Shown piece after piece: positions 12,469-21,312 of a stretch of 26,053 nt of DNA; the first letter of the stretch is position 1, and every line of letters begins with the position of its first letter. The stretch is from contig JAHZFJ010000041.1 in assembly GCA_019421365.1 (NCBI GenBank), positions 1 to 26,053 on the forward strand. Reading direction: 5' to 3'. The notes below the pieces were generated by a model that worked only from the letters and a program-made list of their open reading frames with translations, made no database searches and was not told where the DNA came from. A program made the translations under genes and the position numbers. This stretch comes from Lachnospiraceae bacterium. GTDB lineage: Bacteria > Bacillota > Clostridia > Lachnospirales > Lachnospiraceae.

Positions 12469-15318
12469 ATGAGTGAATATAATAACTACAAAGATAGTCC
12501 ATTATGGGATAGTTCCTTACCTCTTGAGAAACGTCTTGACTATCTTGTAGCAAACTTAACACTAGAGGAAAAACTACACTGCTTAACTACTGGTTGCCCT
12601 ACCATTCCACGTCTAGGAATCACACAGTTCTATCTTGGTGGTGAAGCAGCACATGGTATTGAGGCTCGTCATGATCAGGCCTTTAACAAAGGAGAATGTA
12701 TTCATACAACTGCCTTCCCACAACCAATTGGTATGAGTACAACTTGGGATACCGAACTACTTGACCTTATTGGAGAAAGCGTTGGTAATGAAGCTCGCGT
12801 GGTTTACCAGAAAGAAAAGAATGGTAGACTATGTTGTTGGGCACCAACAATTGATATGGAACGTGACCCACGTTGGGGACGTACAGAAGAAGCATATGGT
12901 GAGGACCCTTACTTAACTGGCAAGATGGCAAGTGCGTATATTAGAGGTATGCGTGGTAAAGACCCATTCTACATTCGCTGCGGTGCTTCCTTAAAACATT
13001 TCTATGCAAACAATGTGGAAACAGATCGGATTAAAATCTCCTCTTCCATCGATCCACGTAACAAACACGAGTATTACTTAGAGCCATTCCGTCGTGCTAT
13101 TATTGAAGGCGGAGCAGAAGCTATGATGACTGCTTATAATGAGATTAATGGGATCCCTTGTATTGTGAATGATGAAGTACAAACCATTGTGAAGGATCAA
13201 TGGGGATTACAAGGTCATATTGTATGCGATGGTGCTGATATGCAACAAACGGTGAATGACCACAAGTACTTTAGTTCTCATGCTGAGACCATTGCGTATG
13301 GTTTGAAGGCCGGAATCGATTGCTTTACAGATGATGAAGTTGTAATTGTAGCAGCTGCTAGAGAAGCTCTAGAACGTAGCTTAATAACAATAGAGGATAT
13401 CGACCGTTCTATTCGTCATTCCTTTGGTACTAGAATTCGTCTTGGCATATATGATGCGCTTCCAAGGAACCCATACGCGAATGTACCTGAAGATTTCTTA
13501 TGTTGTGATGAGCATTGTGCTTTAACACTTGAAGCAGCAAAAAAATCCGTTGTATTACTTAAGAATGAGGGCAATTTACTACCACTTTCTAAAGATATTA
13601 CCGAGGATATTGCCGTTATAGGGCCACTTTCAGATGTTTGGTACAAAGACTGGTATTGTGGACAGCCACCTTATACGATCACTCCACTTGCCGGAATAAA
13701 GGATACTGCTAAGAATGCTACTCTTCTTACTACCAATGGATGTGATAAGATTCAAATACAATTTAGGGACTCCTTTGTCGGCTTAGATGAACAGAACAAT
13801 CTTGTCCTTACTGATAAAGAACATGCTAGTACTTTCCTACATACCGATTGGGGCTTTGGCTCTAGTACACTTATTGAGCATAGCAACAATAGCTATGTAA
13901 GTATCGATGATGATACCAATGTAATTAGCGCGTCAAAGAGAGAAGCCTTCGGCTGGTTTATTAAAGAGGCATTTGATCTTAAGAAACAAGAAGATGGAAG
14001 TTATTATATTGATACATGGAACGACAAACACGTGTATATCGATGAGAATAATACCTTTACTGCTGGAGAAGATACAGATTATAGCGCATTTAACATCCAC
14101 ATTATTGAAGATGGAATTAAATCTGCCGTAGACGCTGCTAAAAAAGCAGACAAAGCAGTTGTATTCCTTGGAAGTAATCCAATGATTAATGGTAAAGAAG
14201 ACGTTGACCGTACAGATATCATTCTCCCTCCTTATCAAGAAGAATTAATTAAGGCGGTGTATGATGCGAATCCAAATACAATCTTAGTCCTGATTACCAA
14301 TTATCCTTATGCTATTAATTGGGAACAAGAACACATTCCAGCTATTGTCTGTAGTGCATCTGGCAGCCAAGAGCTAGGGCATGGAATTGCAAGTGTATTA
14401 TTTGGTGAGACTTCACCTGCTGGTCGACTGAATATGACTTGGTATACAGATATATCCTGTCTCCCTGATATCAATGACTACGATATTATTAAAGGAAAAC
14501 GGACCTATCAATATTTTGATGGCAAGGTACTATATCCATTCGGATATGGACTTTCATATACGAACTTTACCTATAGCGATCTACTTGTTACACAACAAGA
14601 TTTTGCTACTATTAAGGTAACTGCAACTATTACAAACACAGGCACCGTTGCTTCTGATGAAGTTATTCAATTATACGTACGTCAAGAAGGATCTAGGACC
14701 ATTCGCCCACAAAAGGGACTAAAAGGATTTGCTCGCATCTATATAAAACCTAATGAAAGTAAGCAAGTAACATTCACAGTTCCTACAAGCGATCTACAAT
14801 ACTTTGATGTAGTTAATAATACAATGTTACTAGAAAGCGGTACGTATCATTTCCTACTTGGTGCATCTAGTGAAGATATTCGTTTGCAAGATACACTCTA
14901 TATTAGTAGCCAAGCGATTGGTACTCGCAATGTAAGTAAAACTACTGCTTTTGACCGTTATGATTGGTATGACAACGCATATCTACATAAAGGTACTATG
15001 GGCTATTCTTGTGTTCTTCCAAAGGATAATAAAAAAACTATGATTCTTACTTACAACGATGTATCACTTACTACACCTAAAAACACCATTGCCATTAACT
15101 ATCATGCAGTAACTGATACAGAACTACAGATTTTATTCGGTGAACAATTATTACTGGAGCAATCCTTACAGCAAACAGAAGATTTCATTGAAATTCAATT
15201 CACATACGATGAATCATTAACTCCATTGAATAATACTGACACTTTGACATTTAAGGTTAATGGGAATTGTAAGCTAAGTTACTATCAGTTTATATATGTA
15301 CAAACCAATAATAAATAA
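12469..15318 (+). CDS. Glycoside hydrolase family 3 enzyme (beta-glucosidase/beta-xylosidase type)
   Basis: This 949-residue enzyme removes beta-linked sugars from oligosaccharides. The N-terminal barrel has GGEAAHGIEARHDQ, RDPRWGRTEEAYGEDP (132-147), the substrate-binding KHF (176-178) and IVCDGADM with the probable nucleophile D254. The second sandwich domain contains AKKADKAVVFLGSNP, ASGSQELGHGIASVLFGETSPAGRL and FGYGLSYT. About 120 residues (roughly 430-550), with a WGFGSS and FGWFIKE strand pattern, are inserted at the place where other GH3 proteins carry PA14; they look like a beta-trefoil or fascin-like unit (inference). A fibronectin-III-like domain (about 705-810) and a C-terminal beta-rich region that could bind carbohydrate follow. 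No signal peptide, so it is probably cytoplasmic and acts on imported oligosaccharides. GGAGG seven bases upstream fixes the start. Confidence 0.92.
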   Translation: MSEYNNYKDSPLWDSSLPLEKRLDYLVANLTLEEKLHCLTTGCPTIPRLGITQFYLGGEAAHGIEARHDQAFNKGECIHTTAFPQPIGMSTTWDTELLDLIGESVGNEARVVYQKEKNGRLCCWAPTIDMERDPRWGRTEEAYGEDPYLTGKMASAYIRGMRGKDPFYIRCGASLKHFYANNVETDRIKISSSIDPRNKHEYYLEPFRRAIIEGGAEAMMTAYNEINGIPCIVNDEVQTIVKDQWGLQGHIVCDGADMQQTVNDHKYFSSHAETIAYGLKAGIDCFTDDEVVIVAAAREALERSLITIEDIDRSIRHSFGTRIRLGIYDALPRNPYANVPEDFLCCDEHCALTLEAAKKSVVLLKNEGNLLPLSKDITEDIAVIGPLSDVWYKDWYCGQPPYTITPLAGIKDTAKNATLLTTNGCDKIQIQFRDSFVGLDEQNNLVLTDKEHASTFLHTDWGFGSSTLIEHSNNSYVSIDDDTNVISASKREAFGWFIKEAFDLKKQEDGSYYIDTWNDKHVYIDENNTFTAGEDTDYSAFNIHIIEDGIKSAVDAAKKADKAVVFLGSNPMINGKEDVDRTDIILPPYQEELIKAVYDANPNTILVLITNYPYAINWEQEHIPAIVCSASGSQELGHGIASVLFGETSPAGRLNMTWYTDISCLPDINDYDIIKGKRTYQYFDGKVLYPFGYGLSYTNFTYSDLLVTQQDFATIKVTATITNTGTVASDEVIQLYVRQEGSRTIRPQKGLKGFARIYIKPNESKQVTFTVPTSDLQYFDVVNNTMLLESGTYHFLLGASSEDIRLQDTLYISSQAIGTRNVSKTTAFDRYDWYDNAYLHKGTMGYSCVLPKDNKKTMILTYNDVSLTTPKNTIAINYHAVTDTELQILFGEQLLLEQSLQQTEDFIEIQFTYDESLTPLNNTDTLTFKVNGNCKLSYYQFIYVQTNNK

Positions 15319-15338
15319 AATAAAATTATCAGTAAAAT

Positions 15339-15389
15339 AACGGCCCCTTTTATATCATTATGATAAAAAGGAGCCGTTTCAATTTTTTT
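15339..15389 (+). terminator. Intrinsic terminator of the GH3 gene
   Basis: AACGGC (15339-15344) pairs with GCCGTT (15373-15378), extended inward by CCTTTTAT and ATCA pairing with TGAT and AAAAAGG with minor bulges. A run of seven T follows (15383-15389). Confidence 0.85.
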
Positions 15390-15461
15390 CTATATTAAAT
15401 CAAACATATTTCACATTTCTGATTTCCTAAGTACTCTGATTAAATCACTCTCAAACAATTC

Positions 15462-15488
15462 ACAACTTAATGCCTACCTCATATATTA
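15462..15488 (+). promoter_or_regulatory. Candidate sigma-K promoter of dpaAB
   Basis: AC at 15462-15463, 16 bases, then CATATATTA at 15480-15488, which fits the sigma-K pattern AC-N16-CATAnnnTA. It lies about 35 bases before the dpaA start. Sigma-K control of dipicolinate synthase is established in Bacillus subtilis; the site here is inferred from the match. Confidence 0.6.
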
Positions 15489-15524
15489 ATACATATAAAA
15501 GGATTATATGAAATGGGGTAAAGC

Positions 15525-16409
15525 ATGAAAGAGAATAACCGTATTGTATTCCTTGGTGGTGATTTGCGCCAATGTTATATGGTTCGCAAACTTGTTGCTA
15601 AGGGATATCTTGTAGCAACCTATGGTCTTGAAATTGAAGGCCAATATGATTTAATATACCGAGCTTCCTCACTGAAATCTGCATTAAACTTTGGAAATAT
15701 CATCGTATGCCCCGTACCGGTCTCTCACGATAAAGTAATGATTACTAGTGATCAAAAACTTGAGGATTTATCAGTCGAGAACCTAATTAATAACTTGAAT
15801 AGTAATCATGTATTCTTTGGTGGCGTTGTTCTACCTAAGATTCAAGAGGCTTGCAATAGTAAACAGATTCCTTGGTATGATTTCATGCAAATGGAACCTG
15901 TAAGCATCAAAAATGCAATTGCAACTGCAGAGGGAACCATAGTAGAAGCCATTCGCCAAAGTACAATTAATCTTCATGGTAGTTCTTGCCTAGTCTTAGG
16001 CTTTGGCCGATGCGCAAAGATATTAGCAGATAAGTTGAAAGGCTTGCAAGCTAATGTAACTATCTGTGCACGAAGTGAAGAGGCTCTCGCCTATGCCGAT
16101 GCGCTGGGTTTTCAGACTCTACCTTTAAAGAAACTATCCGGATCAATTAATGAATACTCATTCCTATTCAATACCATACCGAATATGGTTATTGACGAAC
16201 CACTTATTAAACAGCTAAACAAGGAGGTAATTATTATAGATATTGCTTCGAAACCAGGTGGTACTGATTTTGAGGCATGTGAGAAATACGGCATACGTGC
16301 ATCCCTATGTCTTGGATTGCCTGGTAAATACGCTCCTGAAACTTCAGCTGATATATTAAACAATGTAATATTATCCCATATCCTAACAAAGAAAGAAGTG
16401 ATTCTATGA
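15525..16409 (+). CDS. dpaA: Dipicolinate synthase subunit A (SpoVFA)
   Basis: DpaA and DpaB convert a lysine-pathway intermediate, dihydroxytetrahydrodipicolinate, to dipicolinic acid in the mother cell; the product is loaded into the spore core with calcium for heat resistance. The 294-residue length matches the Bacillus protein. An N-terminal domain begins with FLGGDLRQ (9-16); the segment NAIATAEGTI (130-139) is conserved in DpaA; and a Rossmann dinucleotide-binding domain follows with LVLGFGRCAKILAD (156-169) and IDIASKPGGTDF. The start has GGGG seven bases upstream. Its stop overlaps the dpaB start by four bases (ATGA), so the two are translationally coupled. The usual Bacillus neighbours asd and dapG are absent here. 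Confidence 0.95.
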   Translation: MKENNRIVFLGGDLRQCYMVRKLVAKGYLVATYGLEIEGQYDLIYRASSLKSALNFGNIIVCPVPVSHDKVMITSDQKLEDLSVENLINNLNSNHVFFGGVVLPKIQEACNSKQIPWYDFMQMEPVSIKNAIATAEGTIVEAIRQSTINLHGSSCLVLGFGRCAKILADKLKGLQANVTICARSEEALAYADALGFQTLPLKKLSGSINEYSFLFNTIPNMVIDEPLIKQLNKEVIIIDIASKPGGTDFEACEKYGIRASLCLGLPGKYAPETSADILNNVILSHILTKKEVIL

Positions 16410-16993
16410 CTCTATCCGGTCAAAATGTTGGAGTTGCGTTTACAGGCTCGTTTTGTATGCATGCAAGAGTTAAGGCCGCAGTAAAAGATATTGTTGCCGC
16501 TGGTGCTAATGTTATACCAATCTTCTCCTTCAACACACAGACAATTAATAGCCGTTTTGGTAATGCAGCTGATTATATGAAAGAAATTACCGAAATTACA
16601 GGAAATGATCCAATTCTTACGATTGAAGATGCTGAACCTCTTGGTCCTAAGAACCTAGTTGATATTGTTGTTATAGCTCCATGTACAGGTAATACGTTAG
16701 CAAAACTTGCAAACGGAATTACTGATACACCTGTTTTAATGGCTGCAAAAGGACACATTCGTAATGGCAAACCATTAGTAATTTCCGTATCTACTAACGA
16801 TGCTCTTGGAATGAATCTCAAGAATATTGGTACCTTATTGAATACGAAAAATATATATTTTGTTCCATTTGGTCAAGATGATTATGTTAAAAAACCTAGT
16901 TCAATGATTGCTTATACAGAATTGATTTTACCAACACTTGAAATGGCACTTGAAGGGAAACAAATTCAACCTGTTGTTCGTTCCCCATTCTAA
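16406..16993 (+). CDS. dpaB: Dipicolinate synthase subunit B (SpoVFB), flavoprotein-like
   Basis: The 195-residue protein belongs to the flavoprotein fold of phosphopantothenoylcysteine decarboxylases. It opens with NVGVAFTGSFCMHARV and contains IAPCTGNTLAKLANGITDTPVLMAAKGHIRNGKPLVISVSTNDALGMN, the hallmark segment of DpaB, and ends PVVRSPF. It acts with DpaA in dipicolinate synthesis; its precise chemical contribution is less clear than that of DpaA. The ATGA overlap with dpaA means equal expression. Presence of this pair is the main evidence that the organism makes endospores. Confidence 0.95.
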   Translation: MTLSGQNVGVAFTGSFCMHARVKAAVKDIVAAGANVIPIFSFNTQTINSRFGNAADYMKEITEITGNDPILTIEDAEPLGPKNLVDIVVIAPCTGNTLAKLANGITDTPVLMAAKGHIRNGKPLVISVSTNDALGMNLKNIGTLLNTKNIYFVPFGQDDYVKKPSSMIAYTELILPTLEMALEGKQIQPVVRSPF

Positions 16994-17010
16994 GCTGCAC
17001 CATCGTAAAC

Positions 17011-17027
17011 AATAGTCATTGACTATT
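17011..17027 (+). terminator. Weak hairpin after dpaB
   Basis: AATAGTC (17011-17017) pairs with GACTATT (17021-17027) across a three-base loop, 18 bases past the dpaB stop and followed by an A-rich stretch, not a U-run. It may mark the 3' end, but termination here is uncertain. Confidence 0.35.
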
Positions 17028-17035
17028 ATAATAAA

Positions 17036-17084
17036 TAAAAAGCCGGATTATACGGATTGTTATCAATCACAATATAATCTCGGC
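17036..17084 (-). terminator. Probable terminator of the ABC exporter operon
   Basis: GCCG (17042-17045) with CGGC (17081-17084) and GATTATA (17046-17052) with TATAATC (17073-17079) form a stem with an inner ATTG/CAAT pairing. On the minus strand it is followed by TTTTTATTTATT. It lies about 120 bases after the last exporter gene. Confidence 0.6.
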
Positions 17085-17205
17085 GTACATATTCTTTATA
17101 TTAACCTCTCTTATTCAATAGCTATAGAACTCCTTTTCTCAGGATTATTTTCCTTAGTGCTTCGTCTTGCACATATTCTGTATTCAAATATCATTTAATA
17201 TTCTT

Positions 17206-18987
17206 TTACACCGTCTGCTTAAACTGACTATTATATAACTTCGCATAGTAACCACCTTTTGTTAGAAGTTCCTCATGGTTACCTTGTTCTAAGATACGAC
17301 CTTTATCCATAACTAGAATACGGTCTGCATCCTTGATTGTTGATAGTCTGTGTGCGATGATGAAACTTGTTCTTCCCTCCATCAATTTCTTGAATGCTTT
17401 CTGTATATTGATTTCTGTACGAGTATCAATATTACTTGTTGCTTCATCAAGAATTAACATCGGTGGTTTCGTTAACATAATACGTGCAATACATAGTAGC
17501 TGTTTCTGACCTTGGGAAATATTATCCCCTTCTTCTGAGATTACAGTATCATAACCGTTTGGTAGACGTTTGATAAAGCTATGGGCATGAGCACCCTTTG
17601 CTGCAGCGATGATTTCTTCCATAGTAGCATTTTCTTTACCATAAGCAATATTCTCACGAACAGTCCCGTGGAATAACCAAGTCTCTTGCAATACCATACC
17701 ATAATTACGGCGTAGTTCTTCTCTAGACATGGTTTTGATATCACGATTGTCAACCTGGATACTTCCACCATCTACATCATAGAAACGCATTAGCAAATTA
17801 ATAATTGTCGTCTTACCACAACCAGTTGGCCCCACTATCGCGATCCTTTGACCCGGTTTCACTGATAAACTCCAATCTTCTATTAAGGATATCTCTTTAT
17901 TATAGCTAAAGGATACCTTTTCAAGGTCAACCTTACCAACTGTCGCTTTGTTTGTATAATCTTCTTGTTTATCCGGATCAACCTCAATTTCTTGATCAAG
18001 TAATGTAAATACTCTTCTAGCAGAGGCAAATGCTGACTGCAACTCCGCAATTACACCTGAAATCTCATTAAATGGTTTCGTATATTGGTTTGCATAAGTA
18101 AGGAAGCTAGATAACTGTCCTACAGAAAACGCTCCATTAATTACCGATAATGCACCGACAATAGCAACAACTGCATATACTAACCCATTCACAAAACGGG
18201 TAGAAGGATTTGTTAAAGATGAATAAAATTGAGCCATAACGCCACAATCGTATAATCTTTGATTCATTTCTTCAAACTTCTCTTGTGCTCGGTCTTCATA
18301 ACAGAATGCAGTAATCACTTTCTGATTTCCAATTATCTCTTCAATATAACCACCAATCTCACCTCGTATTGAAGATTGCTCCTTGAACTTATTGTACGTA
18401 CGTTTTGAGATAAATGAGGCAACTACCATAGATAGTGGGGTCATAATGATTACAATAAGCGCTATCTTATAATTGACTAATAACATGATTACTAATGTAC
18501 CAACGATTGTCATTATCCCAGTAAATAGCTGTGCAAAACCTTGTAGTAAACCATCTGATATCTGATCAATATCATTAATCATAGTATTCATAATGTTACC
18601 ATGTGATGTTCCATCTATATATCTTAGTGGTACCTGAATTAATTTATCAAAAGCCGCCATACGAAGATCTCGTACCGATAAAAATGTAATCTTATTCGTG
18701 CAATATGTCATGATCCATTGGAAAACAGCACTGATTACAATTGCTATGGCAATAGCTATTAAGATGGTTACCAGCCTATTAAAATCTACATTCCCTTTAC
18801 CTACAATCACGTCAATAGCCTGACCGATTAATACAGGAACTAATAAACTTACAATTACACTAATAAATGCACTGATAAATGCAAAGATTAGATATTTTCT
18901 ATATGGTTTTGCAAATTGTAAGATACGTTTCAAGACAGCAAATTGACTTTCATTCGTATCTATAGTATTCGATTTGTTTTTTGCCAT
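17206..18987 (-). CDS. ABC exporter subunit, canonical ATPase half (heterodimer partner 2)
   Basis: The 593-residue protein has an N-terminal six-segment transmembrane domain (about 30-325) and a C-terminal ATPase domain. Walker A is GPTGCGKT (386-393), Walker B MLILDEATS with catalytic E515, and the H-loop AHR has H546. The signature is the degenerate ISQGQ (490-494) instead of LSGGQ. This pattern, opposite to that of its partner, fits a heterodimeric multidrug-type exporter of the LmrCD/BmrCD/TM287-288 class. The substrate is unknown. Its ATG overlaps the TAA stop of the upstream partner gene by one base (TAATG), with AGGAGG ten bases upstream, so synthesis of the two subunits is coupled. 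Confidence 0.93.
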   Translation of the reverse strand: MAKNKSNTIDTNESQFAVLKRILQFAKPYRKYLIFAFISAFISVIVSLLVPVLIGQAIDVIVGKGNVDFNRLVTILIAIAIAIVISAVFQWIMTYCTNKITFLSVRDLRMAAFDKLIQVPLRYIDGTSHGNIMNTMINDIDQISDGLLQGFAQLFTGIMTIVGTLVIMLLVNYKIALIVIIMTPLSMVVASFISKRTYNKFKEQSSIRGEIGGYIEEIIGNQKVITAFCYEDRAQEKFEEMNQRLYDCGVMAQFYSSLTNPSTRFVNGLVYAVVAIVGALSVINGAFSVGQLSSFLTYANQYTKPFNEISGVIAELQSAFASARRVFTLLDQEIEVDPDKQEDYTNKATVGKVDLEKVSFSYNKEISLIEDWSLSVKPGQRIAIVGPTGCGKTTIINLLMRFYDVDGGSIQVDNRDIKTMSREELRRNYGMVLQETWLFHGTVRENIAYGKENATMEEIIAAAKGAHAHSFIKRLPNGYDTVISEEGDNISQGQKQLLCIARIMLTKPPMLILDEATSNIDTRTEINIQKAFKKLMEGRTSFIIAHRLSTIKDADRILVMDKGRILEQGNHEELLTKGGYYAKLYNSQFKQTV

Positions 18988-20792
18988 TATCTACGCACCT
19001 CCTCTTCACTTAACTGTGATAAGCAGATTTCGCGGTACACTTCGCAGCTATCAAATAGTTCATCATGAGTACCGATGCCCTTCACAAGACCATCATCTAA
19101 TACAATAATCTTATCCGCATATTTAATCGAGTTTGCTCTTTGTGATACAATGAATACCGTCATTCCTTCACAGTTTTCATGTATAGCCTTACGAAGCTTG
19201 GCATCTGTTGCAAAATCTAATGCACTTGCACTATCATCGAGAATTAATATCTCAGGACTACCAACCAATGCTCTTGCAATTGTCAATCTCTGTTTTTGTC
19301 CACCTGATAGATTCTTACCTCCTTGGGAAACTATAGTATTATATCCTTCTGGCTTACTTTCGATGAACTCCTCTGCTTGTGCAATCTTTGCTGCTTTACG
19401 TATCTCTTCCATGGAAGCATCTTCTTTTGCAAATCTCATATTCTCTAATATCGTCCCACCAAATAATGCCGCCTTTTGTGGTACGATACCAAACTGTTTG
19501 CGAAGTGCTTCTAAACTGTATTCTTTTACATCAACACCATCAATTAAGATGGAACCTTTTGATGTATCATAGAATCGTGGTAAAAGATTTACTAATGTTG
19601 TCTTACCTGAACCCGTACCTCCTATGATACCGACCGTTTCACCTTTTTTAATATCAACTGTTAAATGTTCAAGAGAGTACTCTTCGTTCCCTAGGTAAGA
19701 AAAGGATACATCTTTGAACTGAATCTTTGGAACTAAGTTCGTAGTGTTATTCAATTTACCATGATTTCCATTGGTATCACCTTGATTTACATTATTTTTT
19801 TTATTATTGTTCTTTAAGATATCACTTGTATAATTTCCTTCTACTACTGATGACTCTGTCTCGAAGATTTCATTAATTCTTGCTGCACTTGCGCTACCTT
19901 TTGTAAAAACAACAACTAAGTTTGCAACGACTACTAATGCTAAAGATATTTGTGTCATGTAGTTTACAAACGCAATAATCTGGCCTTGTGTTAAGCTTCC
20001 ATTATCTACTCTAAAACCTCCAAACCAGATGATTGCTATAATAGCAACATTTAATATTATAAATGTTGCTGGATTTAGTATTGCTGATAGCTTACCCACT
20101 CGAATTGCAATATCAGCCACTTCATCACTTGACTCATTAAATCGTTCCCTCTCATGCTCTTGTTTTGAGAAAGCACGAATTACTCTGGCACCGGATAAAT
20201 TCTCTCTTGTAATTAATGATACCTCATCAAGTTTTGTCTGACGTACTTTATAAAATGGTACTGAACGACTCATAACAAAATACAACACCGCAGATACTAA
20301 TGGAGCTACTATTATAAAAATTAATCCTAGTTTTAAGTCAATCATCAATGCCATAACAGCTGCTCCTATAACTAAGAAAGGAGCACGTATAACAAGTCGA
20401 ATTAGCATAGCTACGACTAATTGTATCTGATTTACATCATTTGTAATTCTTGTTATTAATGAATTCGTACCTAACTCATCAATCTCTTTATAGGATAAAC
20501 TGTTAATATGCTTAAATAAATCATTCCTAAGTTTCGTACCTACACCTTGTGAAGCAAGTGCCGCACTATATTGACATATCAAAGCAAATACTAAGCCTAA
20601 TACCCCCAGTAATATCATCACTCCACCCATCTTAAGTACATACGCCTTATCCCCATTTGCTATACCATTATCAATAATACTTGCCATAACAAGTGGAACA
20701 ATCAGTTCAAAGATGGCCTCTAGTAACTTAAAGATTGGGCCAATTATGACTTGTTTCTTAAAACTCTTTAAGTAACGTGCTAACTTTTTCAT
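18987..20792 (-). CDS. ABC exporter subunit, degenerate ATPase half (heterodimer partner 1)
   Basis: The 601-residue protein has the same layout as its partner. Walker A is GGTGSGKT (391-398) and the signature LSGGQ (495-499) is intact, but Walker B ends ILILDD with D520 in place of the catalytic glutamate, and the H-loop reads SQR with Q551 in place of histidine. Combined with the partner's degenerate signature, one composite ATP site would be active and one inactive, as known for heterodimeric exporters. An Asn-rich linker of about 30 residues (328-351) joins the membrane and ATPase domains and is unusual. The ATG at 20792 has AGGAGG at good spacing; an open frame extends 14 codons further without a ribosome site. 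A LysR gene is divergent. Confidence 0.93.
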   Translation of the reverse strand: MKKLARYLKSFKKQVIIGPIFKLLEAIFELIVPLVMASIIDNGIANGDKAYVLKMGGVMILLGVLGLVFALICQYSAALASQGVGTKLRNDLFKHINSLSYKEIDELGTNSLITRITNDVNQIQLVVAMLIRLVIRAPFLVIGAAVMALMIDLKLGLIFIIVAPLVSAVLYFVMSRSVPFYKVRQTKLDEVSLITRENLSGARVIRAFSKQEHERERFNESSDEVADIAIRVGKLSAILNPATFIILNVAIIAIIWFGGFRVDNGSLTQGQIIAFVNYMTQISLALVVVANLVVVFTKGSASAARINEIFETESSVVEGNYTSDILKNNNKKNNVNQGDTNGNHGKLNNTTNLVPKIQFKDVSFSYLGNEEYSLEHLTVDIKKGETVGIIGGTGSGKTTLVNLLPRFYDTSKGSILIDGVDVKEYSLEALRKQFGIVPQKAALFGGTILENMRFAKEDASMEEIRKAAKIAQAEEFIESKPEGYNTIVSQGGKNLSGGQKQRLTIARALVGSPEILILDDSASALDFATDAKLRKAIHENCEGMTVFIVSQRANSIKYADKIIVLDDGLVKGIGTHDELFDSCEVYREICLSQLSEEEVRR

Positions 20793-20820
20793 GCATCTAC
20801 TCCTCCTATGTATTATATTG

Positions 20821-21147
20821 GATTCGAGTGTCAAAAGCCTTTTGGTGCAAAACTCTTATACATTTCGCAGCTTCTTCGTCAGCGTACTATAACACAAAAC
20901 ACGCTACACATCTAAGTACTTCTAAGTGTGTACCAAAAGGTGTCGAATCAATACGGAACCGCCCTCAATTCGGCATCCTGCCTCACTTCAGGCTGGCTCG
21001 GCATCCTTGCCTCGCCTTCCTGGGTTACATAGTACACACTAAGAAGTACTATAGATGTTACGCTATCGTTTTTTAGTTATAGTACGCCGACAAAGAAGCA
21101 ACCCTATGTTACTAAGAGTTTTGCTAAGACCTTTTAACTCTCGAATC
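20821..21147. repeat. Long imperfect inverted-repeat element (copy C), 327 bases
   Basis: The two halves are inverted copies: GATTCGAG (20821-20828 with 21140-21147), CAAAACTCTTA (20848-20858 with 21113-21123), GCGTACTATAAC (20882-20893 with 21076-21087) and an 18-base block 20916-20933 matching 21032-21049 at 17 positions. The central 100 bases are richer in GC. A further inverted copy of the end, CCAAAAGGTGTCGAATC, lies at 20933-20949. Blocks are shared with copies A and B. No credible gene lies inside; the plus-strand frame at 20777-21076 has no protein features. With the LysR control region it makes up the 20793-21312 gap. Confidence 0.75.
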
Positions 21148-21224
21148 TTATATTGCACTATTACGCACTCTTTACTATAATAACATAGAAGAAAGTATAT
21201 GAAAAATATTTATTTAATATGCTT

Positions 21225-21245
21225 ACCATACGATACTGATATGGT
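21225..21245. promoter_or_regulatory. LysR-type regulator binding site (T-N11-A box)
   Basis: ACCATA (21225-21230), nine bases, TATGGT (21240-21245): a perfect inverted repeat that contains ATT-type T-N11-A spacing, the usual LysR recognition layout. It is 68 bases before the LysR start, in the gap shared with the divergent exporter genes. Confidence 0.55.
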
Positions 21246-21312
21246 TTTATATATATCTTAGATATGAACGAACTAGAAGTTTAGATATAATTTTATAGAA
21301 AGAGGTCCCCTT

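Noticed and set aside
13933..14238. Minus-strand open frame inside the GH3 gene
   Set aside because: It is a shadow of the GH3 reading frame.
20777..21076. Plus-strand open frame of 99 codons
   Set aside because: It runs through the long inverted repeat and the exporter start; composition and lack of a ribosome site make a gene unlikely.
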